Source: Opitutaceae bacterium
GTDB lineage: Bacteria; Verrucomicrobiota; Verrucomicrobiia; Opitutales; Opitutaceae
NCBI GenBank assembly: GCA_018667915.1
Contig: JABIRI010000150.1
Span: 1 to 37,146 of the forward strand
Direction of reading: 5' to 3'
Length of the DNA stretch: 37,146 nt
Position 1 is the first letter of the stretch. Each line of letters opens with the position of its first letter. Below the pieces are notes generated by a model that made no database searches, was not told where the DNA came from, and saw nothing but the letters and a program-made list of their open reading frames with translations. A program made the position numbers and the translations under genes. Shown here one piece after another: positions 31,599-37,146 of this stretch.

Positions 31599-32312
31599 CT
31601 AGCGCATGAGGGCCTGCATCGTGGTCCAGTTTTCTCCGCCGGGAGTGAGCGGGATCAGGCAGGGTTCCGTGAATTTCCACCAACGCTGAGTTACCGGGTC
31701 GGCGGCAGTCGCAGCATCGTCGGCCGCGTAGTCGTCGCCCACGTATTCACTGTAGGTGAAGAGCCAAAGTTGTTCGCCAAAATCGATGAGGAAGGTCACC
31801 CAATACCGTCGATTGCTACGGGCCATTTGATCCACGACACCGGGCCAGTTTGTTTGGTGGAGGGTGCGGTATTGCAGCTCCGACGCCGGTTCTAAACCCG
31901 CCATCAGGCCGGAGCGTTCGATCGGACGGCCGTTGGTGGGTTCGGGCAGGGTGGGGCCGATTATGTTAATCAGTTCCATCGGGAGCCATACGGAGTCGAC
32001 TGCGGCCCGAGGGTGCGCTTGCAGGAGATCGGCCAAGGTCGCAAAGAAGGGATCTTGTTGCACGAGTTCCGCGGCGACTTGCGAATCGCTGCCCGTGAAT
32101 TCTGTGAACAGAAAGATGAACGTGGTATCTGTTGTGCCCTGAAGATGGATACTTACGTTGGCTAAGCCGAGTCCGGCCCAACGATCGCGGGTGTTTTTAT
32201 CCGGTGAGGTGGTGGCGGCAGATAACTCACTGAGCTTTCCAGGAAGAACCGTAGAAATCAGACCAACGCGACGAAAGCTCTCAGAGCGTAGGCGGTTTTC
32301 GTAAGGAGACAT
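31599..32312 (-). CDS. Tandem L-rhamnose mutarotase-like protein
   Basis: 237 aa, about twice the 104 aa of RhaM. Two halves share the fold: half 1 (about 14-115) has FRRVGLISTVLPGKLSEL then ANVSIHLQG and FIFLFTEF; half 2 (about 145-237) has LQYRTLHQTNWPGVVDQM then RRYWVTFL and LWLFTYSEY. The order beta strand, helix with W or L, strand with LF.Y.E is that of the dimeric alpha/beta-barrel mutarotases. RhaM interconverts alpha and beta L-rhamnose. A fused pair could form the barrel within one chain. The usual histidine (as in Y..H) is replaced in the first half, so only the second may be active. Cytoplasmic. Convergent with the sulfatase gene. Confidence 0.75.
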   Translation of the reverse strand: MSPYENRLRSESFRRVGLISTVLPGKLSELSAATTSPDKNTRDRWAGLGLANVSIHLQGTTDTTFIFLFTEFTGSDSQVAAELVQQDPFFATLADLLQAHPRAAVDSVWLPMELINIIGPTLPEPTNGRPIERSGLMAGLEPASELQYRTLHQTNWPGVVDQMARSNRRYWVTFLIDFGEQLWLFTYSEYVGDDYAADDAATAADPVTQRWWKFTEPCLIPLTPGGENWTTMQALMR

Positions 32313-32403
32313 AGGTTAAAGCAGAGGAAGGGAGCGGTGAGGCGCGGTGCTGCGGAGGTAAATCTGGAGACATCGCGGGTCGGAGCCACCACGGTCGTGG
32401 TTA

Positions 32404-32418
32404 AACTATAAAGTAGTT
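32404..32418. promoter_or_regulatory. AACTA-N5-TAGTT inverted repeat
   Basis: AACTATAAAGTAGTT lies 92 bp upstream of the mutarotase-like gene and 20 bp past the stop of the phosphatase gene. It could be an operator or a weak transcript end. Single occurrence. Confidence 0.3.
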
Positions 32419-32438
32419 CAAGATCACGACTTCGGAGT

Positions 32439-34811
32439 CTATCGCAGGATGTTTTCGCCGCGGTTTTCCGCTTGGTGAATCGTGACGGGCCAGCCGGGGA
32501 ATTGATTCTCAGGATTTCCGTCGAGGGCGTCCACGGAGAATCGGAAGGATTCGATGTGGTAGGTCTTGGCTTCGGTGTCGAAGGTCACGAATCCAAACCC
32601 GCTCCCTTTTTCATGGGCCTTGTCGTAGCGGTTGGGAGCCTTGCCTACAACGGGATTGCCGACGGCGTAGACGTAGGCGCGGTTACCAAACGAATCGAGG
32701 AACTCACCGGTGTTGGCGTGACCGTGTGCAGGGCGATTGGTGTGGGCCATGCCGACATCATCTGGGCGCCACCAGCGGGGGTATCCTGCCGAGATCGCCG
32801 GGGTGCAGAATGACCAGTTGCTGTTACGCTGTTCGGTGGTGCCGTATTGCACTAGGGTTGTAAGATGCTGGTCGCCGTTGATATGCAGGGGCATTGCAGG
32901 CCGCATGATATCAATCGCCCGGTTGCGGGGAGTTTGGGGCCAGGCTCCGGAATCGAGATCGCCTTTGAGGAACTTATCTTTGCCGCCATGGTGGGTCGCG
33001 ACGCCGGCTAAGACGGTTTGAGAGAGCACGGCCTTGAGGCTGTGGCCTCGCCAGTCTTGAGCCCAGGTTTCGAGGAATTTTTCTTGGCGTTCGCCGAGGA
33101 GAACCAAGCCGGGTTTGTCCAGCGTGGTGCAATCGAAACCGGGGTCAGTGACGTGATCGGCCCGGCCTGATCCGGTGTCGACCTTCTCGGGGCCGCTTTT
33201 AAACATGCGATCAGCGAGAATCGCGAAGCTGACGCCGCCGTAAACCATGTCGCCGTAGTAGGCGCTGATATTTTGCAGTATCGGGGTGGGGTCGAAGGCG
33301 TCTGGGTGGTGGGCCACGTGGGTCTTGTGCACGGCGTGGACCATGCGAGCGGGTTGGATGTATCCGCCTTTTGAGGACGCACCGCCATCGCGGGTGTCCA
33401 TGGGTTTGCCGCCTTCGCCCCAGATGTTGCCTTGGAAGACGTCGTGATCGTCGGGGAGGACGATCGTGGGCTGGTTGCGCATGGCATCGCGGAAGGCCCA
33501 GCCAAATTGGTAGTATTTGCGCAGGTAATTGAGAATCGCGGGCGCGGCGGGTTCGCGAATGATGCCGAAGCCACCGTGGCTCTCATAGATCTGGTCACCC
33601 GAGAAGAGAGCGATGTCGGGATCCATGGCGATGACGTTGTTGGCGACAGGTTCGTAAGGAAATCCGTAGTCGTTTTGGCAGGTGAGGGCGGCCATGCGAA
33701 GGGGGCGACCAACAGGATTGGCGCGGACGATTCCGGTCCATTCATCAGGGGTCTCTGTGCCGTCGTTATGCTGTTCGTTGTAAACCAGCTTGTAAGGTGT
33801 GTCGATCGACTCGTCCCAGTTGGGAATACGGAATGTCGCCACCCAGGCGTCGCGATCGAGCGGGGCTTCGCCGAGGCTCTCCCATACACCGTTTCGCTCC
33901 ACCTGGAGTTCGACGTTTTGACCGTCCTTCGTTCCCATTGGCCCCGTGAGTGCACTGATTTTCATGACAAACCCCTCGGTGCTGCGGGAGTCGCTGAGGG
34001 AATACATGGACCAAAGTAATGGGCCGAACCGTTGTTCCGGTTTTACGGAGAACGCGGTGCCCGAAATGGCCCAGTTGGCGAAGCTGTGACGTGAGCCGTT
34101 TTTCGAGTCGACGTCGCGGTTGCGCGGAGTCGCATCGGCGTAGTTGCTGACGAGAGCGACATTGCCGAGAACGGAATCAAGGTTGGTAAAAAAAATGGTG
34201 CTGGCAATCGGCCGGCCCTTGTTGGGGTCGTAGGCATCGAGCGTGAGTTGATAGTTTCGGCCCTGTTTTCGCCCCTTCAGTTCCAAGCGAACGGTTTGGG
34301 GGATTTTATTTTTACCAAATGATCCTGCCACGTCGCCCAGGACCAGACGGCCATTGGCGAAGCCGGCATTGATGCCCGTGCCCACGAAACAGTTACTGCG
34401 GTGCTCATTGAGTTCGCTGCGGATACCGAGACGAAAACCACACCCGCCGTCCTCCCCGGAGCTGTCGATGGTGGTGACGTCGACCACCATACTGATGCTT
34501 CCTTCGTTGTTGGTCAGCTGGTGGGTGAGGGAGTGAATACTGCGATTGGTGCCGAGGCTGAGGCACTCGGCGCTACCGTTGTTTACGCGCCAATCTTCCA
34601 TCGGATTTGCCCAATATTCTCCGCCCAGCCAAACGCGATCGTGTGTTTTACGCCATGAGTCGCGCGTGTAGTTGGGATCCGAACTGACGGCCGCGAGACT
34701 CTTGTGCGTCTGGCCGCCCAAACCTACGAGCGTGCCCGCGGTAACGAGTTTCAAGGCCGTGCGGCGAGTAATTTGTTCGTGAATAGGGAGGGCGGATTCG
34801 GGTTTCTTCAT
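32439..34811 (-). CDS. PhoD-like metallophosphatase, Tat-exported, with N-terminal beta-sandwich
   Basis: 790 aa, longer than ordinary PhoD (about 520-580). Twin-arginine signal RRTALKL at 16-22, with a hydrophobic core to A40. Residues about 55-255 form a beta-rich domain (WLGGEYWANPMEDWRV, GGCGFRLGIRSE) like LamG or DUF1080-type sugar-binding sandwiches. Then a Fn3-like stretch (about 260-370) and the PhoD catalytic part: GDQIYE 405-410, LPDDHDVFQGN 452-462, LGERQ 572-576, GDQHL 646-650. These residues bind Ca/Fe in PhoD phosphodiesterases. It should release phosphate from phosphodiesters outside the cytoplasm, perhaps while holding a glycan. Monocistronic or followed by the mutarotase gene (126-nt gap). 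Confidence 0.88.
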   Translation of the reverse strand: MKKPESALPIHEQITRRTALKLVTAGTLVGLGGQTHKSLAAVSSDPNYTRDSWRKTHDRVWLGGEYWANPMEDWRVNNGSAECLSLGTNRSIHSLTHQLTNNEGSISMVVDVTTIDSSGEDGGCGFRLGIRSELNEHRSNCFVGTGINAGFANGRLVLGDVAGSFGKNKIPQTVRLELKGRKQGRNYQLTLDAYDPNKGRPIASTIFFTNLDSVLGNVALVSNYADATPRNRDVDSKNGSRHSFANWAISGTAFSVKPEQRFGPLLWSMYSLSDSRSTEGFVMKISALTGPMGTKDGQNVELQVERNGVWESLGEAPLDRDAWVATFRIPNWDESIDTPYKLVYNEQHNDGTETPDEWTGIVRANPVGRPLRMAALTCQNDYGFPYEPVANNVIAMDPDIALFSGDQIYESHGGFGIIREPAAPAILNYLRKYYQFGWAFRDAMRNQPTIVLPDDHDVFQGNIWGEGGKPMDTRDGGASSKGGYIQPARMVHAVHKTHVAHHPDAFDPTPILQNISAYYGDMVYGGVSFAILADRMFKSGPEKVDTGSGRADHVTDPGFDCTTLDKPGLVLLGERQEKFLETWAQDWRGHSLKAVLSQTVLAGVATHHGGKDKFLKGDLDSGAWPQTPRNRAIDIMRPAMPLHINGDQHLTTLVQYGTTEQRNSNWSFCTPAISAGYPRWWRPDDVGMAHTNRPAHGHANTGEFLDSFGNRAYVYAVGNPVVGKAPNRYDKAHEKGSGFGFVTFDTEAKTYHIESFRFSVDALDGNPENQFPGWPVTIHQAENRGENILR

Positions 34812-35118
34812 CGGGTGCGGTAAGGTAAAGTTGAGGGAAGGGGGCAGGAGACATCCTATAGGAGATAATCCTGACGAATGACGAATAGCCTAGCCGGTCA
34901 GCGACTGTGATTGGGCGAATTTACGGCTAAGAATGAGCCATCAGCGGAATGTTCAGCAGAGTGGTGCCTCAGCAAGGGCATGAGTCCCAACATTAACCGA
35001 AATTCGCGAGAATGATGCGGCGCAGGGGATAGTGTAAACACCCCATGAACTTCGGCATTCGTATCCGAAAACTCAACCCCAGAGCGGTCGCCTTCTCGTT
35101 ATTTTATGCAAAAGCATA
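34812..35118. other. 307-bp intergenic region without a recognised gene
   Basis: Between the phosphatase start and the symporter stop, both on the minus strand. It contains a 10-bp palindrome TCCTATAGGA (34854-34863), which may be part of the phosphatase promoter, and a small hairpin TATGC aaaa GCATA near 35105, just after the symporter stop. No repeat family from elsewhere in the window is present and no plausible small gene was seen. Confidence 0.5.
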
Positions 35119-36588
35119 CTAAGCGGAGCTGCCCCCAGGCTCTTCCATGGTCGCACGCCTCTTATCGAGTATGGCAATAATGTCTTCCTGTGAAAGTGCG
35201 TCGGGCGGTGTAATAAGCGTCACGATCACTCCGGCCAGAGCTGATACCGTCAGCGCGGGAATAATCGATCCGCCCCAATACGCGGTCCAGTCGGGCTGCA
35301 AGCGGAAGGCAAGCGCGGTTACGAATGCACCGATCAGAGATGCGATGGCTCCGCCGGAATTGTAGCGCGCCCAGAGTCGACCCAAAATAGCGCAAACGCA
35401 CATGCCGGTGATGAACAACGAAACCATATCGCGGATGTAGCCCAGAATATTGTCGGCGGAGAATGCCATCATCAACGCGAGGCCAGTCGTGGCGGCCAAT
35501 CCGATCCGGGAGAAGAGCACCACGTTTTCCGGTCTGGGTAGGCGCTTAAATATGAGTTCAAAGATATCACGCACCGCGATGGTGACCCCAGCGATCGCGT
35601 CGGAACTGGCACTCGACATGGTGGCGGAGAGGCCGGCGAGCAGGGTCAGGACCCCGATCGAAACGGGGAGCATTTCCGTGGCCATAAACGGGAAGGCGAG
35701 GTCGGCGTTGGCCAAGTCCGGGTTGTGATGGTAGGCCGCCATGCCGATGATCGAGGGCAGCAGTGCGAAGCTGATCGCCAACACGGCCGAGAGGTAAAAT
35801 GCCTTGCGAATATCGCCGACGGAATTGCCAGAATAGATGCGCTGGCGGAAGGACGGTGTCGCCAAAATACTGACCGCGATCGTTATGACCAAAGAAATTC
35901 CCGGGAGAGACGAAGGGCCAGCGGTGCTGGTTGCCGTTTGCTCCGAAAGGATCGCGCTGGTTTCGCGAAGACCTTCGATGCCTCCGATGGAGCGAAAGGC
36001 GAAAAAAGCCGTGAGCACGAAGCCACCGAATAGCACCACGGCTTGAATCGTATCCGTCCAAACCACGGCGCGATAACCGCCGATGGTTGAGTAGACTGCG
36101 AAGCCCAGCGCGATTAATACGAGCGCATAGCTTAGGTCGATCTGGGTAACATATTGCAGGTAGCGGCCGCCGCCGAGGATGTGGGCACCGAGCCAGCCGA
36201 CACAGGCCATATACGTGAAGACGGCCACCAAGTTGCTGACTACTTTGCTGCCGCCGACGTAGGACGAAAGCTCTTCGGCCATCGTCATAAATCTGTGCCG
36301 CCGAGCCGGCGCAAAAAGGATCGCGGTGAGGACTACGCCAATGAACGAACCGAGTCCGAAGAAGGATCCCATCCAACCGGAAGAGTAGCCTTTTCCCACC
36401 GAGCCCATGGACGAACCGGTGCCGATGATTGTCGCGATCGTAGTGCCCAGCGTGAGGTAGAGCGGAAGGGAGCGCCCGCCGAGCAGGAAGTCTTCGCCGG
36501 ATTGTTTGCGGCGAGCCACCCAGGCGCCGAAAATGGTCACGCCTACGATATAGATTCCAAAACAAGTGAGAAACAGGGTTGGGGTCAT
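35119..36588 (-). CDS. SSS family sodium/solute symporter
   Basis: 489 aa from the ATG at 36588 (MTPTLFLTCFGIYIVGVTIF), which begins with the first helix; the frame extends to 36645, but those 19 residues are polar. About 13 membrane helices. Family marks: the GEDFLLGGRSLPLYLTLGTT region after helix 1, IGGYRAVVWTDTIQAVV near 185-201, and LLAGLSATMSSASSDAIAGV near 320-340 (a sodium-site stretch). It imports a sugar, sugar acid or similar compound. Distinct from the copy at 7855 (GTGSSMGSVGKGY versus AATLFSGVSY), so the two likely carry different substrates. Monocistronic; its leader has two hairpins (36613-36653). Confidence 0.93.
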   Translation of the reverse strand: MTPTLFLTCFGIYIVGVTIFGAWVARRKQSGEDFLLGGRSLPLYLTLGTTIATIIGTGSSMGSVGKGYSSGWMGSFFGLGSFIGVVLTAILFAPARRHRFMTMAEELSSYVGGSKVVSNLVAVFTYMACVGWLGAHILGGGRYLQYVTQIDLSYALVLIALGFAVYSTIGGYRAVVWTDTIQAVVLFGGFVLTAFFAFRSIGGIEGLRETSAILSEQTATSTAGPSSLPGISLVITIAVSILATPSFRQRIYSGNSVGDIRKAFYLSAVLAISFALLPSIIGMAAYHHNPDLANADLAFPFMATEMLPVSIGVLTLLAGLSATMSSASSDAIAGVTIAVRDIFELIFKRLPRPENVVLFSRIGLAATTGLALMMAFSADNILGYIRDMVSLFITGMCVCAILGRLWARYNSGGAIASLIGAFVTALAFRLQPDWTAYWGGSIIPALTVSALAGVIVTLITPPDALSQEDIIAILDKRRATMEEPGGSSA

Positions 36589-36612
36589 TGGGGATATCTC
36601 GAGGGGGATTAC

Positions 36613-36657
36613 CCGTGCGGGGCGCACGGTTTGGGGGGAGCCCACGAGGGCTCTTTT
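36613..36657. promoter_or_regulatory. Two leader hairpins upstream of the symporter gene
   Basis: CCGTGC/GCACGG (36613-36629) and GAGCCC acga GGGCTC (36638-36653) lie 25-65 nt before the symporter ATG. On the plus strand the second is followed by TTTTAT, a terminator-like form, but no plus-strand gene ends here. They may act as leader structures of the symporter mRNA. Farther out, GATCGGCT (36701) and AGCCGATC (36726) also pair. The 334-bp gap holds no gene. Confidence 0.35.
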
Positions 36658-36898
36658 ATGAGCTGCAGAAAGGGCTTAAAATAAACCGCTGTCGAGGGTG
36701 GATCGGCTCTCATGGAGGCGCGGACAGCCGATCGGATTCGATCTTCCTCTGTAGGGAATTGCAGGGTGACAGGATTCGAGATCACTTTACGTTTTGGGAT
36801 ATCCCCTGATGCTTTAACCTCTAAGTTTGGCCGTTACCGATTGAGTTCGATTGATATGCCGCTCGGCTTGGTTTGAGCCTAGGATCGATCGAATTTTA

Positions 36899-36908
36899 CC
36901 CCCCCCCC
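36899..36908 (+). repeat. Poly-C tract (10 C) just before an SDR start
   Basis: A run of ten C ends 14 nt before the ATG at 36923, followed by AATTTTTAGACACC. Tracts of this length are prone to slippage; here a change would alter the spacing in the 5' leader, not the reading frame. Confidence 0.6.
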
Positions 36909-36922
36909 AATTTTTAGACACC

Positions 36923-37146
36923 ATGCCCCCTGATCCTTCTCCTTTGGCCGATCGCGTTGCCGTAATTACGGGCGGCGCGGGCGAAATCGGCACGGCCTTC
37001 GCGAAGGGTTTGCTTTCTGCCGGTCTAAAGGTGGCGATTCTGGATTTGGATGAACCGAAGGCCAAAGCGCTGGCGGCCCGCTTGAGCGAAAACTCCGATG
37101 CGACCGTTTTAGGATTTTCGTGTGATGTGCTCGATGAAGCTTCGAT
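36923..37146 (+). CDS. SDR family oxidoreductase, N-terminal part (runs off the window)
   Basis: The ATG at 36923 opens MPPDPSPLADRVAVITGGAG; 74 codons are present and the frame stays open to the edge. Cofactor motif TGGAGEIG near 16-23, and an acidic residue after beta-2 (VAILDLDEPKA) that favours NAD. CDVLDEA at the end matches the adenine-binding D region. The N-terminus fits fructuronate reductase-like or sugar SDRs, but the catalytic part is missing. Divergent from the symporter at 35119, so the two may share regulation and substrate. No good ribosome binding site; the poly-C tract lies at -15 to -24. Confidence 0.87.
   Translation, partial: MPPDPSPLADRVAVITGGAGEIGTAFAKGLLSAGLKVAILDLDEPKAKALAARLSENSDATVLGFSCDVLDEAS

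Noticed and set aside
36814-37065. Minus-strand open frame of 83 codons near the right end
   Set aside because: It is antisense to the SDR start, which has a clear cofactor-binding motif.
1-37146. CRISPR array
   Set aside because: The repeats found are palindromic, widely spaced and lie singly between genes; there are no regularly spaced unique spacers and no cas genes.

Overview
The window is a catabolic accessory region of about 37 kb from what is probably a marine, Verrucomicrobiota-like heterotroph (an Opitutales-type genome is my best guess). The guess rests on gene content: secreted glycosidase-like proteins, a sulfatase, sodium/solute symporters, many short-chain dehydrogenases (SDRs) and Gfo/Idh/MocA oxidoreductases. 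Intergenic DNA dense in palindromic repeats also fits. There is no rRNA, ribosomal protein or other marker gene, so the taxonomy is inference. No tRNA, CRISPR array, phage gene or transposase was seen. Strong Shine-Dalgarno sequences are rare, so several starts were chosen from domain boundaries.

Layout. (1) 1-2402, minus: amidohydrolase, SDR and a D-threonine-aldolase/D-serine-dehydratase-like protein in an overlapping operon. (2) 2660-5932, plus: class-III aminotransferase (frameshifted), M81/MlrC-type metallohydrolase and RidA. (3) 5933-7854: two repeat-mosaic intergenic regions on either side of a xylose-isomerase-like TIM-barrel gene. (4) 7855-13024, minus: two Gfo/Idh/MocA oxidoreductases, two SDRs and an SSS symporter. 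(5) 13206-19931, plus: a tight five-gene operon of predicted exported proteins (two related beta-propeller glycosidase-like proteins, an alpha/beta hydrolase, a sialidase-like BNR protein and an unrecognised two-part protein). (6) 20338-23478, minus: enolase-superfamily dehydratase, D-2-hydroxyacid dehydrogenase and a HEAT-like exported protein, with a divergent SDR at 23760. (7) 24635-25612, minus: aspartoacylase-like deacylase. (8) 25835-31512, plus: threonine-synthase-like PLP enzyme, a third propeller paralogue, an L-fuconolactonase-like lactonase and a sulfatase. (9) 31599-36588, minus: tandem rhamnose-mutarotase-like protein, PhoD-like phosphatase and a second SSS symporter. (10) 36923 to the end: the start of another SDR.

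How it may work together (inference): exported propeller enzymes, a sialidase-like protein and a sulfatase would trim a sulfated, deoxysugar-bearing polysaccharide. The symporters would import the products. SDRs, the mutarotase-like protein, the lactonase, the enolase-superfamily dehydratase and the oxidoreductases would then run a non-phosphorylative sugar or sugar-acid pathway. The aminotransferase/M81/RidA module and the other PLP enzymes suggest that an amino or acylamino compound is also handled.

The most interesting signals are these. A 14-bp palindrome (RATGAAWWTTCATY) lies in three divergent promoter regions. Five copies of a nested inverted-repeat element occur between genes. A structured repeat of about 92 bp is present in opposite orientations on both sides of the TIM-barrel gene. 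Three paralogous secreted propeller proteins share a C-terminal module.
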